Source: Bacillota bacterium (GTDB lineage: Bacteria > Bacillota > Clostridia > RUG12999). Taken from it: a stretch of DNA of 35,772 bases. Made by a program: the position numbers and the translations under genes. The notes under the pieces were generated by a model, which saw only the letters and a list, made by a program, of their open reading frames with translations, had not been told where the DNA came from and searched no databases. Positions 1-9,059 of this stretch are shown here, piece by piece. The DNA is taken from the NCBI GenBank assembly GCA_030705675.1, contig JAUZPZ010000005.1, positions 1 through 35,772 of the forward strand, read 5' to 3'. The number at the start of each line of letters is the position of its first letter. Position 1 is the stretch's first letter.

Positions 1-587
1 AATTCTTTTATGTACGGCAATCTAAGACGTATCCCGTCCAAATTGCCGCCATAAAAATCGTTGTTAAGGATTCGTCCGTTTTCATCCGGCAGAAACCTCG
101 GAATGTCATTTGTATTATCATGCAAAGTAAAAGGCTCAAGTTTTCCGGCTAATGAACACCGTTTTCCTATTGAAAAACGGTCGGGAAAAATTTGATACAT
201 TACCCTTCCCTTGAATTCTTCGGGAGTATCATAATTTTCATCATAACAAGTAATTTGCCATAAGTCTCCTGCTTCAATATTTGTATCACTGCCTTGTTTA
301 TACAAAGAGAAATTGCTTTCCTCTGTCTCTATCTTAAAATAATAAAAATACAAACCCGTATGAAAAAGAGCAAACTCCGTTTTATAAAATTCATATCCTT
401 CCGAACAGCCAACTTTATAAAAGGGCATAAGCATCCGAAAGCCGATTTCATCAAATATGCACAGCCTTACGGAGGAGGTTTTGCAGCTTTGAGGAATATC
501 TATGCTAAGCACGCACTTTTCTCCGCGTCTGATACATCCGAACGGCGACTTATATTTTTCCTTTCTGCTGTCAAATAAAATTCTCAT
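1..587 (-). CDS. GH13 alpha-amylase-family glycosidase, N-terminal part (cut by window edge)
   Basis: The reading frame starts at ATG 587 and stays open to the left edge, giving about 195 residues of a longer protein. The first ~120 residues are a beta-rich N-terminal domain of the kind seen in neopullulanase or maltodextrin-hydrolysing enzymes. The GH13 barrel then opens with VMYQIFPDRF, followed by NDFYGGNLDGI, both hallmarks of the start of this catalytic domain. The catalytic Asp/Glu/Asp lie beyond the edge, so activity and exact specificity (amylase, neopullulanase, pullulanase) cannot be judged. No signal peptide is visible, which suggests a cytoplasmic enzyme. It begins 12 nt after the glgP stop, with GGGGAAG as ribosome binding site, so it is the last visible gene of the glycogen operon. 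Its likely job is to trim or debranch glycogen or maltodextrins. Confidence 0.85.
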   Translation of the reverse strand, partial: MRILFDSRKEKYKSPFGCIRRGEKCVLSIDIPQSCKTSSVRLCIFDEIGFRMLMPFYKVGCSEGYEFYKTEFALFHTGLYFYYFKIETEESNFSLYKQGSDTNIEAGDLWQITCYDENYDTPEEFKGRVMYQIFPDRFSIGKRCSLAGKLEPFTLHDNTNDIPRFLPDENGRILNNDFYGGNLDGIRLRLPYIKE

Positions 588-599
588 TGCACTTCCCCA

Positions 600-3218
600 T
601 TATCTCATGTTCCAGATTTCCTCAGCATATTGCTTAACGGCTCTGTCTGACGAGAATATACCCGCCTTTGCAATATTAACAAGCGACATCCGGGTAAATT
701 TTTCCGTGTCCTTATATGTCATTGAAACCTCATTCTGCGCTCTCACATAGTCGTTAAAGTCCGCGAGGATCATATAAGCATCCGCCACTCCGTAATTATT
801 TGTAAGAAGCGAACGTACAACATCGTCAAAACGCGTGCCCAATTTGCCCGACGTCAACATTTCAAGCACCGCTTTTAATTCGGGATTATTATTACAATAA
901 TCCATAGGGTTGTAACCTTTCTGCCATAATGCTTCAACCTCATTTGCGTGAAGACCGAACAAAAACATGTTTTCGTCTCCGACTTGCTCATTTATTTCCA
1001 CATTGGCACCGTCGAGGGTTCCCAAAGTTATCGCGCCGTTAATCATAAGTTTCATATTGCCCGTACCTGAAGCTTCTTTTCCGGCAATCGAGATTTGTTC
1101 GGAAATTTCAGCTGCCGGAATTATGATCTCGGCAAGAGAAACCTTATAATCTTCTACAAATATCACTTTTATTTTATCCCTTGTCTGCGGATCCGAATTT
1201 ATCATATCCGAAACCGCAACAATAAGCCTAATAATCTGTTTTGCCATTACATATCCGGCAGAAGCTTTAGCGGCAAATATAAACGTTCTGGGTATAAAAT
1301 CAGCATCTGGATTAGCTTTTATTCTATTATACATATAAAGAATTTGCAGTACATTAAGAAGCTGCCGCTTATACTCATGCAAACGCTTTACCTGAACATC
1401 GAATAAAGAGGAAGGATCGACCTTCACACCGTTAGCATGTGATATATAATTTGCAAGATTTACCTTATTTTCATATTTTATTTTTACAAGGTTCTCTAAA
1501 ACCTCTTCATTATCACGATAAGTCATAAGTTTTTCTAATTCCATGCTGTCGTGTTTAAAACCATCTCCGATAATTTCTGTCAGAAAAGCGGTAAGTTTTG
1601 GGTTTGCTTGACACAGCCAACGGCGGTATGCAATACCATTTGTCACATTTGTAAAGCGTTCAGGGGTAATGTTGTAATAATCTTTGAAAATGCCGTTTTT
1701 AAGAATATTGGTATGAAGCTGTGATACTCCGTTTACCTTATGGCATGCGGCAAGACAAAGGTTTGCCATTCTTATCTCGCCATGTGCTATTACCGCCATA
1801 TATTCAATTTTTGCAACATCTCCGGGATAAATTACGTTGAGCTGGGCTATAAGCCTACGGTTAATTTCGGCAGCAATCTGATAAATTCTTGGCAGCTGCT
1901 CTTTAAAAAGCTGTTCGTTCCAGCGTTCAAGTGCCTCGCTCATTACCGTATGGTTTGTATATGTCAGGGTGTCGCAAGCAATTTTCCAGGCATCATCCCA
2001 TCCATATTCATGGTCGTCAACAAGAATGCGCATAAGTTCAGGCACGCACAGTGCGGGGTGAGTATCGTTGATATGAATTGCTACTTTTTCTGCAAGGTTA
2101 TCCAAAGTTGCATAGCGTTCAAAATGATTTGCAATAATACTTTGCAAAGAGGCTGAAACAAGAAGGTACTGCTGTTTAAGCCGCAGTATTTTTCCGGCAA
2201 TATGATCGTCCGCCGGGTAAAGTACCTTTGAAATTACTTCCGCCATTGTATTTTGTTCAAGCGATTTCGCGTACTCTCCTCTTGAAAAAGCAGTCATATC
2301 AAAGCTTTTAGGAGACTTTGCACTCCACAAAACAAGTTTGTTCACAGCACCTGTATCATAGCCTGAAATGTACATATCGTAAGGAATTGCTATAACCGAA
2401 TTGTAGTTTGTATGAGTAACCCTGTATTTGCCGTTATCATCCCAGCCGGTTACATCACCGCCGAATTTTACTTCAAATGCTTCATCTTCCCGAGGCTGAA
2501 GCCATACATCGCCAAGACTAAGCCAGTCATCGGGAAATTCCATTTGCCATCCATCCACAATCTTTTGTCTGAAAATACCGAATTCATAACGAATGGAAAA
2601 TCCCGTGCCAGGAAGAGCCAGCGTCGTCATTGAATCAAGATAACACGAAGCAAGCCTGCCCAAGCCGCCGTTTCCCAAACCCGCATCAGGTTCGATACTG
2701 TATAATTCTTCTATCTCAAAGCCGCATTTTTTTACTGCGTTAGCAACTTTTTCTTCTATACCGAGATTATATAAATTGTTGTGCAGTGACCGCCCCACCA
2801 GAAATTCCATAGACATATAATAGACTTGTTTGTCATCGTTTGCCCTATAGCTCTCGTGAAACTCTTTTCTTTTTTTGACCATAAGATCTCTTACAACACT
2901 GCACACGGCTTTAAACATTTGCTGATGTGTTACTTCCTTGACATCACAGCCAAAAAGCCTTATCGCCGCCTCATTAAGCATACGAAGAACCTTATCGGTT
3001 TCATTTTTTTCCTTTTGAGCTTTTCTGACTGCCGGTGATTTAACAGTTCTCTTTTTTATTTTTTTAATTTCAACCGGGCTTTCCGCTTCAGTTTGAACCT
3101 TTTGTTCCTCTTGCGCTTTTGTTTTAGGCGGTTTAGTTTCTTTTTCTTGTGATTTGTCCTGTGATTTCAATTTTTCAAGCTCCCATCTTTTTAGAACATT
3201 TAATTTGTCGAAATTCAA
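600..3218 (-). CDS. glgP: Glycogen/alpha-glucan phosphorylase (GT35)
   Basis: Releases glucose-1-phosphate from the non-reducing ends of glycogen, using phosphate and pyridoxal phosphate. The family fold is plain from YYMSMEFLVGRSL near residue 135, the PDAGLGNGGLGRLASCYLDS stretch, and the PLP-lysine motif EASGTGNMKLMINGA in the C-terminal half. At 872 residues it is longer than the usual 750-820. The excess is an N-terminal ~75-residue tail rich in Lys, Glu and Gln, with homology seeming to start near residue 75. The chosen start is TTG 3218, which overlaps the glgA stop as TTGA, in keeping with the tight packing of the operon. An ATG at codon 79 (2984), preceded by AAGG, is the alternative and would remove the tail. 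The tail frame has no stop over 78 codons. Confidence 0.93.
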   Translation of the reverse strand: MNFDKLNVLKRWELEKLKSQDKSQEKETKPPKTKAQEEQKVQTEAESPVEIKKIKKRTVKSPAVRKAQKEKNETDKVLRMLNEAAIRLFGCDVKEVTHQQMFKAVCSVVRDLMVKKRKEFHESYRANDDKQVYYMSMEFLVGRSLHNNLYNLGIEEKVANAVKKCGFEIEELYSIEPDAGLGNGGLGRLASCYLDSMTTLALPGTGFSIRYEFGIFRQKIVDGWQMEFPDDWLSLGDVWLQPREDEAFEVKFGGDVTGWDDNGKYRVTHTNYNSVIAIPYDMYISGYDTGAVNKLVLWSAKSPKSFDMTAFSRGEYAKSLEQNTMAEVISKVLYPADDHIAGKILRLKQQYLLVSASLQSIIANHFERYATLDNLAEKVAIHINDTHPALCVPELMRILVDDHEYGWDDAWKIACDTLTYTNHTVMSEALERWNEQLFKEQLPRIYQIAAEINRRLIAQLNVIYPGDVAKIEYMAVIAHGEIRMANLCLAACHKVNGVSQLHTNILKNGIFKDYYNITPERFTNVTNGIAYRRWLCQANPKLTAFLTEIIGDGFKHDSMELEKLMTYRDNEEVLENLVKIKYENKVNLANYISHANGVKVDPSSLFDVQVKRLHEYKRQLLNVLQILYMYNRIKANPDADFIPRTFIFAAKASAGYVMAKQIIRLIVAVSDMINSDPQTRDKIKVIFVEDYKVSLAEIIIPAAEISEQISIAGKEASGTGNMKLMINGAITLGTLDGANVEINEQVGDENMFLFGLHANEVEALWQKGYNPMDYCNNNPELKAVLEMLTSGKLGTRFDDVVRSLLTNNYGVADAYMILADFNDYVRAQNEVSMTYKDTEKFTRMSLVNIAKAGIFSSDRAVKQYAEEIWNMR

Positions 3219-4648
3219 CCCATCAGCTCGTTATATATCCTTAAATATTCTGTGACAGGCTGCTTCCAACTACTATTATATTTTATTAAATTTTTAACGT
3301 GTTTACTCCACTTTTGTTTATCATAAAAAAAGCTTATGCATCTGTCCATTGCTCCAAGCATATCATGAGCATTATAAACCTTGAATGTAAACCCTTTTCC
3401 CTCAAGTGTTTCAATATTAAGGGGTTGAACCGTATCCCATAAACCTCCTGTTTCACGCACTATAGGCACTGTACCGTACCTCATCGCGATAAGCTGGGCA
3501 AGACCGCACGGCTCACTCTTTGACGGCATAAGAAGCATATCTGCCCCCGCATATATCTGATTTGCCAGTACGGGATCAAATGTGATATTTGCCGACAATT
3601 TATCCCTGTTGCAGTATGAATTGAACTTGAACATATCCTCATACTTTGTGTCTCCCCTGCCAAGCACAATGAACTGTATGTCACGATTCATTATTTCGCT
3701 CATAACAAAATCCACAAGCTCCAGTCCCTTATGGGAAACAAGCCTTGAAATCATAGCAATCACAGGGACATCCGCTCTTACGGGCAAACCCAATTTTTCC
3801 TGAATATAAGCTTTATCCGCCGCCTTGCCGGTCAAATTCTTTTCGGAAAAATTCTGTTCAATGTCTGGATCGGTTCTGGGATTGTAAACCGTTGTATTTA
3901 TACCGTTTACTATACCTTCTATTTTATATGCATTTTCATTAAGTATATCTTCGAGATCATGCGCAAAATACGCATGGCGTATTTCATAAGAATATGTTTT
4001 AGAAACGGTTGTTATTTTATCTGCCGTTTCTAAAGCACTCTTCATAAAGTTTAAACAATCGCCATGTGTAAGTAAACTTTTCCATGAATCATTAAGTCCC
4101 AATACATTTGTTAGAAACTCTTTTGGAGTTTTACCTTGATATTCTATGTTATGGATTGTAAATACAGTTCTTATTCTGTCATATTCGGGCTGTCCCCCGA
4201 ATTTGGCTTTTTTTAAAGTAGGTATAAGAGCTGTCTGCCAGTCATTGCAATGAATAATATCCGGATAATATTCTATTTCATGCAGTGTTTCGAGAACTGC
4301 CATACTAAAATACGCAAAGCGTTCGCCGTCATCATAATCGCCGTAAAGCGAGTCACGATAAAAATAATATTCATTATCTATAAAATAATAGCTAAGCTTC
4401 TTACTGCGGCTTACAGCTTTAAAAACTCCCACGTATGTGTTTCGCCATGAAAGATTAGTGGTAAAACTTTTTACAAATTCCACTTTGAAATCGGGATTAT
4501 CTTTTATTTTCTTATAGTATGGCAAAAAAACACATACCTCAACCTCTTTATTTTTCACCAGTTCCTGAGGCAATGCCTGTGCAACATCGCCGAGACCACC
4601 CGTTTTTATGTACGGAGCCGCCTCACTGGCCGCAAATAATATTTTCAT
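3215..4648 (-). CDS. glgA: Glycogen synthase, ADP-glucose type (GT5)
   Basis: Transfers glucose from ADP-glucose to the growing alpha-1,4-glucan. The N-terminus MKILFAASEAAPYIKTGGLGD carries the KTGGL motif that binds ADP-glucose in bacterial GT5 enzymes. The C-terminal Rossmann half shows ISRLVSHKGLELV and the PSKSEPCGLAQLIAMRYGT region with the family's conserved Glu. The length of 477 residues is normal. The start ATG 4648 overlaps the glgD stop as ATGA, so translation is probably coupled. It sits between the glucose-activating pair glgC/glgD and glgP, as in many clostridial glycogen operons. Nothing in the sequence looks damaged. Confidence 0.96.
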   Translation of the reverse strand: MKILFAASEAAPYIKTGGLGDVAQALPQELVKNKEVEVCVFLPYYKKIKDNPDFKVEFVKSFTTNLSWRNTYVGVFKAVSRSKKLSYYFIDNEYYFYRDSLYGDYDDGERFAYFSMAVLETLHEIEYYPDIIHCNDWQTALIPTLKKAKFGGQPEYDRIRTVFTIHNIEYQGKTPKEFLTNVLGLNDSWKSLLTHGDCLNFMKSALETADKITTVSKTYSYEIRHAYFAHDLEDILNENAYKIEGIVNGINTTVYNPRTDPDIEQNFSEKNLTGKAADKAYIQEKLGLPVRADVPVIAMISRLVSHKGLELVDFVMSEIMNRDIQFIVLGRGDTKYEDMFKFNSYCNRDKLSANITFDPVLANQIYAGADMLLMPSKSEPCGLAQLIAMRYGTVPIVRETGGLWDTVQPLNIETLEGKGFTFKVYNAHDMLGAMDRCISFFYDKQKWSKHVKNLIKYNSSWKQPVTEYLRIYNELMG

Positions 4649-5757
4649 ATAGTTTCACCTTTCTTTACAATTTGCGGACTTGTGACCGCCCCTATCAATC
4701 TGGTTTCATCTGTTACAGTTACGTTTTTATCCAGAATTACATTTTCCAAATATACATTCTTGCCTATTTTAGCGCCCTGCATTATAACAGAGTTTTTTAT
4801 TAAGGCCCCATTTTTGATTTTTACATCACGGAATAAAACAGAATTTTCCACTTTTCCTTCTATAACACAGCCATCGGCAATTATGCATTCACTTACAACA
4901 GCATCTTCACCGTAATAAGTAGGGATTTCATCACGCACTTTTGTGTATATCGGCGCACCCTGTTCAAATATGCCATTTCTTACTTTTTCATTGAGAAGCG
5001 CCAGATTATTGCGGAAATATGTGGGAATATTTTTATTTCTTAGCACAATTCCGTCAAACTTATAAAGGTTTACAGATAGTTCTCCTTCATTAAAACGTTT
5101 TTGAAGAAAATCCTTTTCAAAATGATAATACCCTTCCGCAACCGCCTCTTCAACTTCTTTTATTAAAATTTCCCTGTCCATTATGAACATTCCCATTCCT
5201 ATAAGAGATTTGTCGCCGGCAGGATAGTTTACTGTTATTTTCTTTACGGAATTATCTCTTCCCTTTTCAAGAACTATTACATTTGATTCGGTATAGTTTG
5301 CCGGTTTTGTCGCTATAACAGTAATATCTTTTTTAGACTTTATGTGGGCCTCAAGCACTTTTCTGTAATCAATATTACATATTGTTGTGGTATCAGAAAG
5401 TACAACATATTCAGCCGTTTGGGCCTTCAAAAAGGAAATTGCCGTATGGAGAGCCTCAAGTTTGCCACGGTAAACTTGAGATCTTCCGGTAGAAAATGGA
5501 GGAATTATATAAAGTCCGCCGTTTTTACGGTTTAAATCCCACTCCTGACATGACCCCAAATGGTCCATAAGTGACTCATAATTGTATTTTGTAACTACTC
5601 CTATATTTACTATGTTTGAGTTTACCATGCTTGACAAAACAAAATCTATTTGCCTATATCTTCCGCCAAAAGGAAGGGAAGCAACCGTTCTTTTGGTTGT
5701 AAGCTCTCCAAGTGAATTATCATGTATGTTAGAAAAAATTATCGCTGCCATCTTCAT
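4645..5757 (-). CDS. glgD: GlgD, ADP-glucose pyrophosphorylase-like subunit
   Basis: A paralogue of GlgC found in Firmicutes, generally thought to partner GlgC in a hetero-oligomer rather than act alone. The N-terminal nucleotidyltransferase fold is retained (SLPFGGRYRQIDFVLSSMVNS). The glycine-rich nucleotide loop found in GlgC as AGGQGSRL is replaced here by IIFSNIHDNSLGEL, as is usual for GlgD. The C-terminal third consists of left-handed beta-helix hexapeptide repeats (IADGCVIEGKVENSVLFRDV). It has 370 residues. The start is ATG 5757; an ATG two codons further in is also possible. An AAGGA site lies about 12 nt upstream. It is separated from glgC by 17 nt and overlaps glgA by 4 nt. Confidence 0.93.
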   Translation of the reverse strand: MKMAAIIFSNIHDNSLGELTTKRTVASLPFGGRYRQIDFVLSSMVNSNIVNIGVVTKYNYESLMDHLGSCQEWDLNRKNGGLYIIPPFSTGRSQVYRGKLEALHTAISFLKAQTAEYVVLSDTTTICNIDYRKVLEAHIKSKKDITVIATKPANYTESNVIVLEKGRDNSVKKITVNYPAGDKSLIGMGMFIMDREILIKEVEEAVAEGYYHFEKDFLQKRFNEGELSVNLYKFDGIVLRNKNIPTYFRNNLALLNEKVRNGIFEQGAPIYTKVRDEIPTYYGEDAVVSECIIADGCVIEGKVENSVLFRDVKIKNGALIKNSVIMQGAKIGKNVYLENVILDKNVTVTDETRLIGAVTSPQIVKKGETI

Positions 5758-5774
5758 AATCGGTCACATTCCTT

Positions 5775-6959
5775 TCATATTACTTCCTTAGGCTTGATCA
5801 CACTGTTTTTTTCCACAATTTCACCTTTTCCCACAACGCTAATTCCCCAGTCTTTTTTATCATAATATTCCGGCTTGTCGCCTATTCTTACATTCGGTTC
5901 AACAACTACGCCTTCGCCCACTATTGCATATTTAATTATAGCGCCTTCTTTTATTACCGCGTCAGGCATAATAACACTGTCGTAAATTTCCGCGTTCTGT
6001 TCAACAGTGCATCCCATCGAAACTACCGAATGTTCAACACGCCCTTTTACAGAGCAGCCTTCAGCAATAAAAGAATTTTTTATCTTTGATGTCTTTGATG
6101 TATAGGTAGATGGTTTTGCATAGTTTCTTGCATATATTTTAAATCTTTTGTCGCGTAAATCGAAAATTCCGTCAAGTATATCCATATTTGCTTCCCAAAG
6201 ACTGGTGATGGTACCGACATCTTTCCAGTAGCCGCTGAATGTATAAGCAAAAAGCCTTCTTTTATCACGAAGCAGCGCCGGTATCACATTCTTCCCAAAA
6301 TCGTTTTCCGAATTCGGGTCAGCCTCGTCCGCTATAAGGTAATCACGCAGTATTTCCCATTTAAAAACATACACGCCCATTGAAGCGTGATTGCTCTTTG
6401 GCTGTTTCGGTTTTTCTTCAAACTGATATATAGAGCCATCCGGATTTGTGTTCATTATGCCAAAACGGCTGGCTTCTTCGATTGGAACATCACGCACCGC
6501 TATAGTGCACTCTGCTTTATTGTCAATATGATATTTGATCAGCTCAGAATAATCCATTTTATAAATGTGGTCGCCTGATAAAATTATTACATTATCAGGG
6601 TTGTATGATTCAACAAAAGACAGATTTTGATAGATTGCATTTGCCGTTCCCTTATACCATTCCATTTTTCCCGTTCTCGCATAGGGTGGCAAAATGTGCG
6701 CTCCTCCATAATTTCGGTTTAAACCCCAGGGCTGACCATTTCCTACATAATCATTAAGTTCAAGAGGCTGATATTGGGTCAATATTCCAACTGTATCAAT
6801 TGCCGAATTTACACAATTTGATAAAGGAAAATCAATAATCCTGTATTTACCGCCGAACGGAACGGCAGGTTTTGCCGTTTTCTCTGTGAGAACAAGCAGT
6901 CTGCTTCCCTGTCCTCCGGCAAGTAACATTGCGATACATTCTTTTTTTCTGTCTAACAT
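5775..6959 (-). CDS. glgC: Glucose-1-phosphate adenylyltransferase
   Basis: Makes ADP-glucose from ATP and glucose-1-phosphate, the committed step of bacterial glycogen synthesis. The protein opens with the nucleotide-binding loop [35 protein letters not shown]. Downstream are the substrate-site stretches [22 protein letters not shown] and FEEKP, then a C-terminal beta-helix ([20 protein letters not shown]). The 394 residues match the family. The start ATG 6959 has an AAGGGGG site about 11 nt upstream that directly follows the glgB stop. Unlike its neighbour GlgD it keeps all visible catalytic motifs, so it is the active subunit. Confidence 0.97.
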   Translation of the reverse strand: MLDRKKECIAMLLAGGQGSRLLVLTEKTAKPAVPFGGKYRIIDFPLSNCVNSAIDTVGILTQYQPLELNDYVGNGQPWGLNRNYGGAHILPPYARTGKMEWYKGTANAIYQNLSFVESYNPDNVIILSGDHIYKMDYSELIKYHIDNKAECTIAVRDVPIEEASRFGIMNTNPDGSIYQFEEKPKQPKSNHASMGVYVFKWEILRDYLIADEADPNSENDFGKNVIPALLRDKRRLFAYTFSGYWKDVGTITSLWEANMDILDGIFDLRDKRFKIYARNYAKPSTYTSKTSKIKNSFIAEGCSVKGRVEHSVVSMGCTVEQNAEIYDSVIMPDAVIKEGAIIKYAIVGEGVVVEPNVRIGDKPEYYDKKDWGISVVGKGEIVEKNSVIKPKEVI

Positions 6960-6974
6960 AAAAATATAGCCCCC

Positions 6975-8861
6975 TTAAATTTTATCATTTTTGATATAAT
7001 ATACTGTTGAAATCGGCGGTAATTTTATTTCGATAGATTGTTTATAACCATGCATTTCACATTCTTTTGATTTTGCTTTTCTAAGCCTTGTTCCCTTTCC
7101 TCCGTATTTTGCACTGTCACTTGAAAATACGGGTTTATATTCACCCGGCGAAGGAACCCCTATTTTATAATGTTCCCTTAAGACAGGGCAGAAATTGCAA
7201 ACAATAATTATTTCATTTCCCTTTTCATCTCTCCTCAGAAAAGATATTACGCTCTGATCGCTGTCGTCGTTAGATATCCATTGAAATCCACTCCAATCAA
7301 TATCATTTTCCCAAAAAGGCTTATGTTCGAGATAAAATTGATTGAGCTCCCGAACATATCTTTGCATTTGACTGTGACGTTCATAATCGAGCAAAAACCA
7401 TTCCAGTTCCTTCGAATAATCCCATTCGATAAACTGTGCAAATTCATTTCCCATAAAATTAATCTTTTTACCGGGATGTGACATCATAAAGCCATAAAGT
7501 GCCCTTAGATTGTCAAATTTATCATCATATTCACCCGGCATCTTACCTATCATTGAGCCTTTTCCGTGTACAACCTCATCGTGTGAAAGAGGCAGAACAA
7601 AATTTTCGGAAAACGCATAAGTAAGCGAAAAGGTCAAATCATTATGTCTTCCTTTTCTGAAAAGCGGATCGGCAGACATATACCCAAGTATATCATTCAT
7701 CCAACCCATGTTCCATTTAAGATTAAATCCAAGTCCTCCATCATATCCGGGTTTTGTAACCATCGGAAATGCTGTGGATTCTTCAGCTATCATAAGCACG
7801 GCGGGGTCAAATCTGAATGCCGCGCTGTTCATCTCGCGCAAAAAATTTATTGCTTCCAGATTATAGTTTCCTCCGTATTTATTCCGGCGCCAGCTGCCGT
7901 TCTTTCTGCCGTAATCTAAATACAGCATTGAAGCCACGGCGTCCACCCTTATTCCGTCAATATGAAACTTATCAAGCCAATAAACCACATTGGAAATAAG
8001 AAAGGATTTAACCTCATTTTTTGAATAATTAAAAATCCTCGTATTCCAGTCCGGATGCTCATTCATAAGTTTATCAGGCGACTCATACAAACATGTCCCG
8101 TCAAACTCATACAATCCGTTCTCATCCTTCGGAAAATGTGCTCCTACCCAATCCAAAATAACTCCTATGCCCGCTTCGTGCAATTTGTTAACAAATTTCA
8201 TGAAGTCATTAGGAGAGCCAAATCTTGACGTGGGGGCAAAATAACCTGTTACCTGATATCCCCATGATGGATCATAAGGATATTCACTGACCGGCAGAAG
8301 TTCAATATGTGTATATTTCATATTCTTAACATATTTTGCGAGATTATCCGCCATTTCTGCATAGGAAAAATAATCACCGTTCTCATGTTTTTTCCATGAA
8401 CCCAAATGTACCTCATAAATATTTATCGGTTGCTTTAACTGATCAACGTTACTCTTTGCCTTTTTATAATCACTATCGGTCCATTTAAAGCCGTCTATAT
8501 CATATACTTTTGAAGAATTTTCCGGACGTGTGCACGCGTGAAACGCGTAAGGATCGCTTTTATAGACACATCCTCCGGAATATTTGCCTATGCAGTATTT
8601 GTATTCATCGTAAATTTTTGCATTCTTTACGCTTATTTCCCAAATTCCCCACCCTACATTTTTCATAGGAGCGGCGTCTTTATTCCAGTCGTTAAAAGAC
8701 CCAACAAGGTTTACACTTGCGGCATTAGGCGCCCACACTCTGAAAGTATATCCTTCATCTGATTTATGACATCCCATAAATTCATATGCATTTGTACTTT
8801 TTCCATAGCTGAATTCCGACATACACGCATTTATATCTTTTATTTTTGATTTCGGCAACAA
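6975..8861 (-). CDS. glgB: 1,4-alpha-glucan branching enzyme (GH13)
   Basis: Introduces alpha-1,6 branches into glycogen. An N-terminal CBM48 module (GYTFRVWAPNAASVNLVGSFNDW, near residues 40-65) precedes the GH13 barrel, which shows GIRVDAVASMLYLDYGR with the nucleophile Asp, MIAEESTAFP with the acid/base Glu, and LPLSHDEVVHGKGSM. The frame is open from GTG 8870 (631 residues). However, the best ribosome binding site, GAGGTGA, physically overlaps that GTG and is well spaced from TTG 8861 (codon 4), so I place the start there (628 residues). It is the first gene of the operon, about 50 nt below a near-perfect sigma-A promoter and divergent from malQ. Confidence 0.96.
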   Translation of the reverse strand: MLPKSKIKDINACMSEFSYGKSTNAYEFMGCHKSDEGYTFRVWAPNAASVNLVGSFNDWNKDAAPMKNVGWGIWEISVKNAKIYDEYKYCIGKYSGGCVYKSDPYAFHACTRPENSSKVYDIDGFKWTDSDYKKAKSNVDQLKQPINIYEVHLGSWKKHENGDYFSYAEMADNLAKYVKNMKYTHIELLPVSEYPYDPSWGYQVTGYFAPTSRFGSPNDFMKFVNKLHEAGIGVILDWVGAHFPKDENGLYEFDGTCLYESPDKLMNEHPDWNTRIFNYSKNEVKSFLISNVVYWLDKFHIDGIRVDAVASMLYLDYGRKNGSWRRNKYGGNYNLEAINFLREMNSAAFRFDPAVLMIAEESTAFPMVTKPGYDGGLGFNLKWNMGWMNDILGYMSADPLFRKGRHNDLTFSLTYAFSENFVLPLSHDEVVHGKGSMIGKMPGEYDDKFDNLRALYGFMMSHPGKKINFMGNEFAQFIEWDYSKELEWFLLDYERHSQMQRYVRELNQFYLEHKPFWENDIDWSGFQWISNDDSDQSVISFLRRDEKGNEIIIVCNFCPVLREHYKIGVPSPGEYKPVFSSDSAKYGGKGTRLRKAKSKECEMHGYKQSIEIKLPPISTVYYIKNDKI

Positions 8862-8919
8862 TGGCTTCACCTCTTTATATCAAATTGTTATCTGTTTTTA
8901 GTAAATATTTCCTAATTTT

Positions 8920-8948
8920 ATTATACATTAAACATCTGTATTTGTCAA
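8920..8948 (-). promoter_or_regulatory. Sigma-A promoter of the glgBCDAP operon
   Basis: Read on the minus strand, TTGACA (8948-8943) and TATAAT (8925-8920) are separated by exactly 17 bp, a full consensus match. Transcription should start near 8913, giving a leader of roughly 50 nt before glgB. No operator-like palindrome was evident around it. Confidence 0.8.
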
Positions 8949-9013
8949 GGAACGGGCATATAATACTAAAGTAAGACGTTTGCCGAGTTTTAATGAATTT
9001 TAAATTATATTTA

Positions 9014-9022
9014 TGTTATAAT
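9014..9022 (+). promoter_or_regulatory. Possible extended -10 promoter of malQ
   Basis: TGTTATAAT is an extended -10 element (TGn-TATAAT) about 38 nt before the malQ start. No good -35 box lies 16-18 bp upstream. Another TATAAT at 8959-8964 is an alternative with an equally poor -35. Confidence 0.4.
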
Positions 9023-9059
9023 GATATTTGTAACTAATTATTCGTTGGAGGTTTTAAAA

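Noticed and set aside
294-750. Plus-strand open frames at the left end
   Set aside because: The minus strand here encodes a GH13 N-terminus with VMYQIFPDRF and the glgP C-terminus; the plus frames have no support.
4645-5757. glgD as a broken duplicate of glgC because it lacks the glycine-rich nucleotide loop
   Set aside because: Loss of that loop is the normal state of GlgD. The gene is full length and coupled to glgC and glgA, so it is a partner subunit, not a pseudogene.
8880-8900. Rex-like site before glgB (TTGTTATC...)
   Set aside because: Only one arm resembles the motif; no opposing TTAACAA arm exists at the right spacing.
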